Positions 7,468-15,715 of a DNA stretch of 64,000 nucleotides are shown here, piece by piece. Location of the stretch: assembly GCA_963624975.1 (NCBI GenBank), contig CAVFRF010000063.1, forward strand, positions 1 through 64,000, given 5' to 3'. Numbering within the stretch: position 1 is the first letter of the stretch; every line of letters starts with the position of its first letter. Below the pieces are notes generated by a model. That model made no database searches, was not told the origin of the DNA, and worked only from the letters and a program-made list of their open reading frames with translations. The translations under genes and the position numbers were made by a program. The DNA is from CAVLCC01 sp963624975 (GTDB lineage Bacteria; Actinomycetota; Coriobacteriia; Coriobacteriales; CADBOM01).

Positions 7468-8712
7468 ATGAGCACCGAAGACGGCGCCCTTTCGATAAAG
7501 CAGAATATGCTCTGGAACAGCGTTGGCTCCCTTACCAACCTGGGATGCCAATGGGTCATTACCGTGCTGGCGGTTCGCCTTGCGAGCGACTACGAGGTCG
7601 CGGGCGTGTACTCGCTGGCGATGTCGGTGTTCAACATGTTCGCCCAGGTCGCGCAATACCGGATGTACACCGTTCAGATCTCGGATGTGCGCAAGGACAA
7701 CTCGGTGGGCGAGTACTTCACATTCAGGCTCATCACGGTGGGCGCGTCCCTGGTCGTGCTGACCCTCTACGCGTTGGCGACCTGCCGTATCGGCGCGCTT
7801 CTTGCGATCGTTCTGTATGCGATCTACAAGTCGGCCGGACTCGTGATAGACGTGATGCATGCCAGCGATCAGGTCGGCCACAGGATGGACTATATCGGCA
7901 AGTCCCTGGTTATGCAGGGGGTCTGCTCGCTGGTCTCCTTCGTGGTCGTGTTCGGGGCGTTCGGCAGCCTCGAGGGCGCATTGGTGCTCATGGCGGTTTC
8001 GACCGCTGCCATCGGCGTGTTCTACGACTACCCAAGGTCTTCGAGGATTGACCCCATCAAGCTCGGCATCAGCTTCGAGAAAACCAAGAGCCTGCTTCTT
8101 GGATGCCTTCCGATCGTATTGGCCGGAGCAGCAGCTGCGGCTGCGCCCAGCATTCCAAGGCAGTATCTTTCGTGGGAGATGGGCGACTCTGCTCTGGGCA
8201 TATACGCCTCGGTCGCGGCGCCCGTCGCCATCATCCAGATGGGGGCGACCTACATCTACAACCCCCTGCTTAGCTATCTCGTGGAGAGGTATCTGGACAA
8301 GAACCGCCAGTCGTTCTACAGCCTGATCAGAAAAGTTGTTCTGGGGATACTTGCGGTTGGCATCGCATGCTCAGTCGCGCTCCTGTTCGTTGGCAAGATG
8401 CTGCTGGTGCTGCTTTATGGCGAGAGCATCGCCGAGTACGTGTACTTGCTGCAGCCGATGATCCTCTGCGCGTTTCTAACCGGGCTCGCCTGGTTTATCA
8501 ACGACCTTCTCGTGGCCCTCAAGAACTACAAGGGGGTCTTTATAGGCAGCGCGTCTTCGCTTGTGAGCGCAATGGCGGTGATGGTCTCCTGCGTTGCGGT
8601 GTTCGGGCTCAACGGCGTAACCGTTGCCAACATCATCTCGAACGTCGTGTGCCTGGCCTACCAGTCCGTGGTCTTGGCGAGGCAGGCGAGGAGATGGTTC
8701 GCGTCTGTTTGA
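7468..8712 (+). CDS. Polysaccharide flippase (Wzx/MATE-like exporter)
   Basis: A 414-residue integral membrane protein with roughly 12 hydrophobic helices, of the oligosaccharide flippase group of the MOP superfamily. It is expected to flip lipid-linked repeat units across the cytoplasmic membrane for surface polysaccharide assembly. The N-terminus NMLWNSVGSLTNLGCQW is typical of this group. Start ATG 7468 follows GGGAG; 16 codons of upstream open frame were excluded. The context of glycosyltransferases and LicD supports the role; the transported glycan is unknown. It converges with the next gene, leaving only 13 bp between the two stop codons. Confidence 0.85.
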   Translation: MSTEDGALSIKQNMLWNSVGSLTNLGCQWVITVLAVRLASDYEVAGVYSLAMSVFNMFAQVAQYRMYTVQISDVRKDNSVGEYFTFRLITVGASLVVLTLYALATCRIGALLAIVLYAIYKSAGLVIDVMHASDQVGHRMDYIGKSLVMQGVCSLVSFVVVFGAFGSLEGALVLMAVSTAAIGVFYDYPRSSRIDPIKLGISFEKTKSLLLGCLPIVLAGAAAAAAPSIPRQYLSWEMGDSALGIYASVAAPVAIIQMGATYIYNPLLSYLVERYLDKNRQSFYSLIRKVVLGILAVGIACSVALLFVGKMLLVLLYGESIAEYVYLLQPMILCAFLTGLAWFINDLLVALKNYKGVFIGSASSLVSAMAVMVSCVAVFGLNGVTVANIISNVVCLAYQSVVLARQARRWFASV

Positions 8713-8725
8713 CCTTTGGCTAGGG

Positions 8726-9610
8726 TCAGGATCTTTTCCGGTACACGGTGTGGCAGAGTATCTGCGCCGGAAGCCATGCGACAGCGGCTATCACGGGGTT
8801 CGGCGCGGTGCGAATGGCTTTGGGATGCCTGGCAAAATGGCATCCGACCAGATACAGGATGGATTCGTAGAACTTCAGCGGCAGATTATCTGCGTATTCG
8901 ATGTACATGCGCTTGAGCTTCATGTAGCCGATGGGGTTTTCGCGCGTGACCTTGCGCACGTTTGCCGTGTAGCCGTTGTCGAGATACTCGCGGATTATGA
9001 GCACTCGATGCATCACGCCTAGGTCGTAGTGCTGGTCTATCTGGTGAAACACGTACGTTTCGCCGATAAAACGCTCGTTGGGAGCAACATCGAAGGGGAA
9101 CTGGCGAAGGATTTCCGTGCGATGTATTTGCGCGGTGTCGCCCATGTGGTGGTGCTTGTAGTACAGGTCCCACATCGTCGTGCGCTCAAGCTTGGCGGGG
9201 ATAGAGGTTCGCAACGGTTCGTCGGCGGTTTTCCCGCACATGCCAATCATGCCGGCGCAATGCTCGTCATCGGCGAATTTTTCCCAGGCATCGTAGATGG
9301 CCTGCACAGTGCCCTCGGGCAGCAGGTCATCGTCGTCGACGCACATGAGAAGGTCGTCGGTGCAGTGCGCAACAGCAGTGTTGAAGGCACGCTGCTTGCC
9401 CCCGTTTGCCTGCTTGATGTATGTGACGGGGAAGTTCGCTCGCGCTTTCAGCGATTCGACAACGTCTTCGGTGTTGTCCGGCGATCCGTCGTCGACGATG
9501 AGCCAGCGGAAGTTGCCGCCTTGCACGAGCAGGCTTTCAAACAGCTTCTCAAGATGGGCAGCCCTGTTGTAGGTCGGCGTGAAGATGCACAGGGTACACG
9601 TTTGGGGCAA
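8726..9610 (-). CDS. GT2 family glycosyltransferase
   Basis: A 294-residue cytoplasmic GT-A glycosyltransferase with IFTPTYNRA at the N-terminus, LIVDDGSPDNT, and CVDDDD as the metal-binding site near residue 92. The GGKQRAFN segment is typical of a subgroup common in capsule and teichoic-acid loci. It starts at TTG (9608-9610), supported by an AAAGGAA site 5 nt upstream; no ATG fits. Acceptor and donor cannot be deduced. It is divergent from the LicD gene. Confidence 0.88.
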   Translation of the reverse strand: MPQTCTLCIFTPTYNRAAHLEKLFESLLVQGGNFRWLIVDDGSPDNTEDVVESLKARANFPVTYIKQANGGKQRAFNTAVAHCTDDLLMCVDDDDLLPEGTVQAIYDAWEKFADDEHCAGMIGMCGKTADEPLRTSIPAKLERTTMWDLYYKHHHMGDTAQIHRTEILRQFPFDVAPNERFIGETYVFHQIDQHYDLGVMHRVLIIREYLDNGYTANVRKVTRENPIGYMKLKRMYIEYADNLPLKFYESILYLVGCHFARHPKAIRTAPNPVIAAVAWLPAQILCHTVYRKRS

Positions 9611-9733
9611 TTTCGTTCCTTTCGCTCGAGTCGCCGTGCTTGGATGACTCTTTCGCTGATAACGGTATCATATACATTTGTTCGAATGGGTGGGTTGCAC
9701 GCAAACCGCAAGGATGTGCTTCGAAGGGAAACC

Positions 9734-10579
9734 ATGCAATACGATAACGAAACGCTGCGGCGACTGCAGCTTGCGGAGCTGGACATTCTGGTCGCCATCG
9801 ACGATGTATGCCGTGCGAACGGCATCGAGTATTTCCTGGATTCCGGCACGGCGCTGGGTGCCAGACGCCATGGGGGATTCATTCCGTGGGACGACGATAT
9901 CGACATCGGCATGCCCCGCGATAGCTACGACCGGTTCTTGCAGGTTGCTCCTGCTGCGCTAGGCGATGCATATACCGTGGCCAACCCCGCGACAGACGAC
10001 CGCATGGCGGGGCTCTTCGCCAAGGTGTGGAAGAACGGCACGAAGTTCTTTACCGCCGAGACCATCGAGGCGGGCGTCGACCAGGGAATCTTCGTGGACG
10101 TGTTTCCGTATGACCGTGTGGCATCTGATGCAACGGCACGCAAAAAGCAGCTGAACACATGCCTGAAACAGCAGAGCTTGTCGTATCTGTATCATTCTGG
10201 GAAGATCACCGTGCCGCATAGAGGCGCCTTGGGCGCAATAGAGTCGGCTGGCTGCAAGCTGGCCCACACCATCGTGAGGGCGACTATGAAACCCAACGCG
10301 ATTAGAGAGAAGTTCAATGCGGCGGCAACTTCCGCCCGTGATGACGATGCCGCATGCGATATGGCATGCATGAACTACGTTCTTCTGACCGTATGCCCAA
10401 AGGATGTGCTTTTCCCGGTATGCGATATATCTTTCGAGGGGCACGTGTTTTCGGGTCCTGCGGACATAGAAAGATATCTGGGCGTTCTGTATGGAGAAAC
10501 CTGGAGCGAACTGCCGCCCGAGGATCAGCGTCGCAACCACGCTCCCGAAGTGCTGGATTTCGGGGATGGGAACGACTAG
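9734..10579 (+). CDS. LicD family phosphotransferase
   Basis: A 281-residue protein with the LicD/FKRP nucleotidyltransferase-like signature: SGTALGARRHGGFIPWDDDID at about 37-57, where the WDDDID acids bind metal. LicD proteins transfer phosphocholine or similar phosphodiester groups to surface glycans. ATG 9734 follows GAAGGGAAACC, a good ribosome binding site; the much longer open frame upstream is antisense to the neighbouring glycosyltransferase and was rejected as coding. No choline uptake or cytidylyltransferase gene is in the window, so the transferred group remains unknown. Confidence 0.9.
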   Translation: MQYDNETLRRLQLAELDILVAIDDVCRANGIEYFLDSGTALGARRHGGFIPWDDDIDIGMPRDSYDRFLQVAPAALGDAYTVANPATDDRMAGLFAKVWKNGTKFFTAETIEAGVDQGIFVDVFPYDRVASDATARKKQLNTCLKQQSLSYLYHSGKITVPHRGALGAIESAGCKLAHTIVRATMKPNAIREKFNAAATSARDDDAACDMACMNYVLLTVCPKDVLFPVCDISFEGHVFSGPADIERYLGVLYGETWSELPPEDQRRNHAPEVLDFGDGND

Positions 10580-10788
10580 GAGCGGTCTGACAGATGGCCC
10601 GATGACTTGCCGGTATGGTCGCGAACGTCATATTTAGCGAAAATGCAGACGGAATCTCCGCATAGTTGCAGCATCGGCCGCTGCATGCGGGTAAAATGGT
10701 GCGGTTACTGTTTTTCGGGGTTTGAGGTATCTGGCTGCATGCGGCGTGAGTGGGGCTGCCGCGCGGCTTTGGCGTAAGGACATCTTCT

Positions 10789-12867
10789 ATGTGGCTAGAG
10801 TTTTGCCTTGCATGCGCTGCGGCTCTCGTGGTTCTCTTCGTTCCGGGGCTCGTGGCTCTTGCAGGGGTGTGCGGATCGAAGCGGCGCTTCGACTGGGCTG
10901 TTGCCGGGGCACCGCTTTTCGGCGTGGCCAGCAGCGCCGTTATCGCCATCGTGCTGCCCAAGCTGGGCATCCAGGCTTCGTTTGCGAGCATCTTCGTGCC
11001 GATGCTCGTCGTGGCAATCGTCGTTGGAGCGGCGGGTCTCGCCATCGCGAAGGCTCGCGGCAAGCGCCGCGCTGGCGAAGGATCCGAAGCCGCGCCCGCC
11101 AACGCCGGCGCCGGCTCATGCATGGGAATCGTTTCCATCTACGTGTTGGTGGGGCTGGTGGCCACCACTGTCTTCTTCGTCTACAACCTCGACACATCCG
11201 AGTCTTTCCTGCAAGCCTACGACAACGCCCATCACCTCAATTCGATCAGGGCGTTTCTCGAAAGCGGCAACTATTCGTCGTTCAATGGCGCAGTCTACAT
11301 CGAGTCGGCGGGCTCGGTGGCTTCTCCGTATCTGAGTTCGACCACTGCCTTCTACCCATCTGCGTGGCACTGCATAGTGGCCATGGCCGTTCAGCTCACG
11401 GGCGTGCCCATCACGGTGGGCATCAACGCCGTGAACACGATGTGCCTGGCCGTGGTGTTTCCGGCATCTATGTGCGTGTTCGTGCGTTCCGTTCTGGGTG
11501 GAAGGCGCCGTTTCCTGCTTCTGGGCGCGGCCATCGGGATGGGGTTCACATGCAGCGTCTGGGACTTCGTGTCTTGGGGACCGCTCTACCCCATGCTGCT
11601 CTCGTATGCGCTGGTTCCGGCAACCGCGGCTTGCTTCGTGCGGCTCGTGTCTGCCGATGCCAACCGTTCGGGGCGCGTGGCCATGGCGATGCTGTTCGTC
11701 GTGGGATGCATGGGCATCGCCATGGCGCAGCCCAGTGGCATCTTCCTCATGGCGGTGTTCCTGGCTCCGCTGCTCGTCCAGCGCGCCTTCGAGGTTTTCG
11801 GAGCGTCGGGCCATCGCCTGCGCGGCGTGGCTGCAGCGGTGGTCTGCGCAGCCGCGATAGTGGCCTTCTGGCTCTTCTGCTACAACCTTCCGGTCTTTAG
11901 CAGCGTGGTCTCCCACGACTGGGAGACCAAGGTTGGCCGTTTGGGTGCCACCCTCGCCGCCCTTACCTTCTCGACCAATATGCACCCGATGCAGTTCGTG
12001 CTCGCCATCTTCGTGGCCATTGGCTTCGTGTATGCGCTGCGTCACCGCAAGCACCTATGGCTCGCCGGTGCGCATGCCATCACCTTCGTTACCTATGTCG
12101 TGGGCGCAGGCTACGATGGCCAGCTCAGGCACATTCTGGCCGGCTTCTGGTACACCGACCCGCATCGGCTGGCCGCCAATCTCGCCTTCACTGCGGTGCC
12201 GCTGGCCATTCTGGGCGCCTCATTTATATACGAGCTGCTCTTGCGCGCGAGCAAGAGGTCGCTCGAACGTCGGGCGGATGGCAAGTCCGGCATGCTCAAT
12301 CGCATTCCCGCCATCGTCATGGCCGTGTGCCTGCTGCTCGTGTATTGCCCGACCATCCAGATCAGCGCTTCGTGCAGCTTCGTCACTGCCTTCGGCAACT
12401 ATGCCGCTCGCATATGGGCCGGCAACCGCATGTCTCGGGAGAACACGCTGAGCGCAAGCGAGAGGACGTTTTGCGAAGAGGCCCTGCAGATCGTGGGCGA
12501 CGATGCCGTGGTCGTAAACGAGCCCAACGACGGGTCGGGCTTCCTCTACGCCCTCTACGGCACCAACATCCTCTACCGCTCTTTCGACCTGCCCGACACA
12601 TCCGACGAGGATGCCGACAGCGCGATCATTCGCAACGAGCTGGACGATGTGGCTGCCAACGACGAGGTCAAGCAGGCCCTGCGCAAGTACGATGCCCGCT
12701 ATCTGCTGGTGCTCGACCAGGGCTATCAGGGCGAGGGGCGCGAGTACTTCTGGAGCTACTTCCCGGAGCAGTGGGAGGGCATCGAGGACGTGAACGACTC
12801 TACCCCGGGCTTTACCGTGCTGCTCTCGCGTGGCGATATGCGCCTCTACAGCATCGACCTGGACTAG
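10789..12867 (+). CDS. DUF6541-like polytopic membrane protein
   Basis: A 692-residue protein with about 13 to 14 membrane helices and a soluble C-terminal part of roughly 180 residues. Layout and motifs such as YDNAHHLN near residue 145 fit the DUF6541 family of Actinobacteria, thought to be GT-C-like glycosyltransferases that use lipid-linked sugars outside the membrane. The start MWLEF follows AAGGA by 8 nt. An early acidic residue in a periplasmic loop (ETSESFLQ-type region, here DTSESF) could be catalytic, but this is a guess. Its place among polysaccharide genes supports surface glycan work. Confidence 0.72.
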   Translation: MWLEFCLACAAALVVLFVPGLVALAGVCGSKRRFDWAVAGAPLFGVASSAVIAIVLPKLGIQASFASIFVPMLVVAIVVGAAGLAIAKARGKRRAGEGSEAAPANAGAGSCMGIVSIYVLVGLVATTVFFVYNLDTSESFLQAYDNAHHLNSIRAFLESGNYSSFNGAVYIESAGSVASPYLSSTTAFYPSAWHCIVAMAVQLTGVPITVGINAVNTMCLAVVFPASMCVFVRSVLGGRRRFLLLGAAIGMGFTCSVWDFVSWGPLYPMLLSYALVPATAACFVRLVSADANRSGRVAMAMLFVVGCMGIAMAQPSGIFLMAVFLAPLLVQRAFEVFGASGHRLRGVAAAVVCAAAIVAFWLFCYNLPVFSSVVSHDWETKVGRLGATLAALTFSTNMHPMQFVLAIFVAIGFVYALRHRKHLWLAGAHAITFVTYVVGAGYDGQLRHILAGFWYTDPHRLAANLAFTAVPLAILGASFIYELLLRASKRSLERRADGKSGMLNRIPAIVMAVCLLLVYCPTIQISASCSFVTAFGNYAARIWAGNRMSRENTLSASERTFCEEALQIVGDDAVVVNEPNDGSGFLYALYGTNILYRSFDLPDTSDEDADSAIIRNELDDVAANDEVKQALRKYDARYLLVLDQGYQGEGREYFWSYFPEQWEGIEDVNDSTPGFTVLLSRGDMRLYSIDLD

Positions 12868-13015
12868 GGGAGCAAGATGGGCGATCAGGCCGCTGCAACG
12901 TGCATTCGATGCTGTCGTGCAAAAGCTTGTTGCCGACTAGCCGTCGCGGGAAGACAGGCTTGTCGAATATGCGTTGCAGCTGCGGATATGGGTACGGTTT
13001 GGGAAGGGTTGTCAA

Positions 13016-14053
13016 ATGACACAGAGCGCGCAAGTGGGTGATCCTGCGGCGGCTCGAGCCGTCGGGGGAGAGAGCAAGAGGATCGACTGGATCGACATCG
13101 CCAAGGGCATTGCGATTCTGCTGGTGATAGTGGGGCACACGGTGGACAACCCATCGGATGTCCGGCACCTCATCTTCTCGTTCCATATGCCGCTGTTCTT
13201 CATACTTGCCGGATTTACCTTCAAGTCCAAACCATGGAAGGACCTGCTCGCAACTTCGGCCACCCGGCTCCTGGTGCCGTATCTGATGGTGAGCCTCATA
13301 TGGCGAATCGCCAGTACGATTACGTGGAACCTCGGCCCGATCTTCACGCCAGACTTCTTTGCGAACTGGCTGGCCGATGCTTTTTATGGGAGCGGCTCGT
13401 ACTTCATGTTTGCGGATCATTCCATAGGCGCCATCTGGTTTCTGCTGGCACTGTTTGTGTCGAGGGTGGCGTTTAACGCGATAGCCAAAGCATTCGAGCG
13501 GTTTGGCGTGCACGTGGCTCTGCAAGCCGTGCTCATGGTGGCCTTGGGCTATGCGGGGGTCAAATGGTACCAGTCGTTTGGCGTACTGCCCCTCGATGCC
13601 GACGTTTGCGCATATGGGCTTATGCTCATGTGGTTTGGCTACGCGGTGAGAGCGCACGGGCTTTCCGGACTGCTTGGCAAGTGGTACTTTGGCATCGCAG
13701 CGGGCGTGCTGTGGATGCTGTTTGCCAACAACAGCACGCTTGAGATTTCGGTGCGCGTCTACGATGGATTCGCCTTCTCGACTGCCGGAGCGCTCTGCGG
13801 CACATGGTTTGCCTGCTGGATCTCGCACGGGATCGCGCGCGTCAAGCAGGTGCCGGTGCTGGGTCTGGTGGAGAGGTACCTGGCGTTTTGCGGCAGGAAC
13901 AGCATGGCCATCTACTGCCTGCACGTGATCGGATGGCTGGTGCTGTGGGCCAATGCCGTGCCGTTCAAGGAGCTGGGCTTCGAGAAGCTGCAGGCGGCCG
14001 CGGTGCAGATATTGTGCATTACGGGGCTGGCCCACGTGCTCAAACGGGCATGA
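13016..14053 (+). CDS. Acyltransferase 3 family membrane protein
   Basis: A 345-residue protein with about 10 membrane helices, of the acyltransferase 3 family that O-acetylates surface sugars. Recognisable parts are DWIDIAKGIAILLVIVGH near residue 25 and FSFHMPLFFILAGF near residue 58, the H and FxxxLxF elements of fucose 4-O-acetylase-like proteins. The start ATG follows AAGGG by about 8 nt. It lies inside the polysaccharide cluster and probably decorates the same glycan. Confidence 0.88.
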   Translation: MTQSAQVGDPAAARAVGGESKRIDWIDIAKGIAILLVIVGHTVDNPSDVRHLIFSFHMPLFFILAGFTFKSKPWKDLLATSATRLLVPYLMVSLIWRIASTITWNLGPIFTPDFFANWLADAFYGSGSYFMFADHSIGAIWFLLALFVSRVAFNAIAKAFERFGVHVALQAVLMVALGYAGVKWYQSFGVLPLDADVCAYGLMLMWFGYAVRAHGLSGLLGKWYFGIAAGVLWMLFANNSTLEISVRVYDGFAFSTAGALCGTWFACWISHGIARVKQVPVLGLVERYLAFCGRNSMAIYCLHVIGWLVLWANAVPFKELGFEKLQAAAVQILCITGLAHVLKRA

Positions 14054-14194
14054 TCCTTGCTGCGGCTCGTGATGTTTCTCGCCTGCCGATGCTTTGGTGT
14101 GGGATGAATCGCCAATGTTGCGTACAATATATGCACGACTGTGGTATGGGGAGCCTTGCTCGATTGAACGTTATTGGATAAAGGGGTACGGAGT

Positions 14195-15382
14195 ATGTCA
14201 GACAGCTCGATGCAGACAGAGGCGATGCCGCGCGTTTCGGTGATAGTGCCGGCCCACAATGCCGAGAAATATCTCGACCAATGCCTGCAGAGCATACTCG
14301 GGCAAACCGAGCGCGACATCGAGGTCGTGTGCGTAGACGACGGCTCCACCGACTCCACGCCGGAGATGCTGGCCAAAGCCGCCGAAGCCGACCCGAGGGT
14401 GTGCGTGATAACCCAGGAGTGCGCGGGAGCGGGGGCAGCGCGCAATGCGGGCCTTGCCGTTGCGCACGGCGAATACCTGTCGTTTCTGGATGCAGACGAC
14501 TTTTTCGAGCCAGAGATGCTCAAGGACGCTGCCGACAAGCTGGACCAGACCGGTGCCGACATCGTGGCATATGGCAGCTGGCAATACGACGAGAGCAGGC
14601 AATCCAACAGGCAGGCCAAGTGGCTTCTCAAGACCGAGAATCTTCCCGATGGAGATTGCCATGGGCGCGACGAGCTGAAGACATGCCTCTTCAACACATT
14701 TGGAAACGAAGCTTGGAGCAAGCTCATGCGCGCCTCGTTCGTGCGCGAGCACGACCTGCGTTTCCAGACGATCTCTCGAGCCAACGACATGTTCTTCACA
14801 TGCAGCGCGTTGGCGGTGGCCGAGAACATTGCGGTGATCGACAAATGCTACGTGCATTACCGGGTTGGCACGGGCACGAACTTGCAGGCGACCAACGATA
14901 GGGACCCGCTCGCATTTCTCGATGCGTGCCTCGCGCTAGACGATTATTTGACGGCCAATGGCCTGAAGGACGAGCTGTACCAGAGCTACTGCAATCTCCT
15001 GCTGGATGGAATCGTCTACAACAGCGATTCGTTCAAATCCGTCGATACGCTTTCTGTGTTGGCCGACGCGCTGCGCACGCGCGTGGAACCTCGGTTCGAG
15101 TTGCTCAAGCTCGAAGGGGACGACCGCATCAGCCAGGACAACCTGCAGCGCTATCGCGACCTGATGGAGCTGGATACGGTGGACTATCTGTTCAAGCGAA
15201 TGAAGGCCCTCAAGAGCGACCTCGAAGATTCCTATTGGTACATGGACTGGCTCGAGTGGAAGAACTGGAAGAGCGAGCGCGAGTCCGAAGAACGCATCGC
15301 CAAGCTTGAATTCGAATTGGACGAAGCTCGCAGTACGTTTGGCTACCGCGTGTGGAGCAAGGTCAGCAAGCCTCGCGGCTAG
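14195..15382 (+). CDS. GT2 family glycosyltransferase with C-terminal coiled coil
   Basis: A 395-residue protein. The N-terminal GT-A domain has VSVIVPAHNAEKYL, CVDDGSTDST and SFLDADDFF, the last being the metal-binding site. It closely resembles capsule and teichoic-acid GT2 enzymes. The last 50 residues are helical and charged (KSERESEERIAKLEFELDEA), typical of GT2 proteins that end in a coiled coil. Start ATG 14195 follows AAGGGG; a TTG seven codons upstream is less likely. The 3' end overlaps the antisense remnant described next by 20 bp. Confidence 0.88.
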   Translation: MSDSSMQTEAMPRVSVIVPAHNAEKYLDQCLQSILGQTERDIEVVCVDDGSTDSTPEMLAKAAEADPRVCVITQECAGAGAARNAGLAVAHGEYLSFLDADDFFEPEMLKDAADKLDQTGADIVAYGSWQYDESRQSNRQAKWLLKTENLPDGDCHGRDELKTCLFNTFGNEAWSKLMRASFVREHDLRFQTISRANDMFFTCSALAVAENIAVIDKCYVHYRVGTGTNLQATNDRDPLAFLDACLALDDYLTANGLKDELYQSYCNLLLDGIVYNSDSFKSVDTLSVLADALRTRVEPRFELLKLEGDDRISQDNLQRYRDLMELDTVDYLFKRMKALKSDLEDSYWYMDWLEWKNWKSERESEERIAKLEFELDEARSTFGYRVWSKVSKPRG

Positions 15383-15581
15383 TCGCGGGCGTGCCGTCTT
15401 TCTGACGGAAAAGCAGCATCAGCAGAGCCGCGTAGTACGGAATCGAGAACTGCAGCAACGCGCCGTAGCGGGGCCAGTAGTAGATTGGCGATCCGATAAG
15501 CAGGGTGAGCATGACCCCGATCGCCGCCCAGCGTTGCGACCCTCGCCATCTGGTTGAGGGGGATGCCCACGCTCTCAGTAT
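15363..15581 (-). pseudogene. C-terminal remnant of a polytopic membrane protein
   Basis: On the minus strand an open stretch of 72 codons, closed upstream by TAG at 15582-15584, encodes WAAIGVMLTLLIGSPIYYW and a second hydrophobic helix ending at LLMLLFRQK, then a short tail and TGA. This looks like the last two membrane segments of a large polysaccharide-related membrane enzyme. There is no start codon in a sensible place and no ribosome binding site, so the rest of the gene is missing. The break falls almost exactly where the 33-bp repeats before the ATPase gene begin, suggesting that arrival of the ATPase module or a deletion removed the 5' part. Confidence 0.5.
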
Positions 15582-15588
15582 CTAGTCT

Positions 15589-15675
15589 AAAGTTCTGCTC
15601 CACGTGCAAGATTCGTGTATCGAAGTTCTGCGCATCGTGCAAATAGCACGCTTTGAAGTTCTGCTCCTCGTGCTA
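15589..15675 (+). repeat. Three direct repeats at an exact 33-bp period
   Basis: Imperfect 21-bp copies start at 15589, 15622 and 15655; the third begins gaagttctgctcctcgtgc and the others differ at a few positions. The identical 33-bp spacing is about three helical turns, so all copies face the same side of DNA. The third copy overlaps the probable promoter of the DUF4143 ATPase gene. They are candidates for operator sites. Only three copies and conserved function-like placement argue against a CRISPR. Confidence 0.75.
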
Positions 15676-15679
15676 AAAT
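15652..15679 (+). promoter_or_regulatory. Probable extended -10 promoter of the DUF4143 ATPase gene
   Basis: TGCTAAAAT at 15671-15679 is an extended -10 (TGn plus TAAAAT). A TTTGAA at 15652-15657 lies 16 bp upstream as a weak -35. Transcription would begin near 15686, giving a short leader before the GGAGGAG ribosome binding site. The third direct repeat lies between the two promoter elements. Confidence 0.5.
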
Positions 15680-15715
15680 GCTGGTGAGAGGCAAAATAGA
15701 AATCGGAGGAGAACA

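Noticed and set aside
9029..9733. N-terminal extension of the LicD open frame by 235 codons.
   Set aside because: It runs antisense through the GT2 gene; LicD begins naturally at 9734 with a good ribosome binding site.
15589..15675. Possible CRISPR array.
   Set aside because: Only three imperfect copies with 12-bp gaps, no cas genes, and a position over a promoter.
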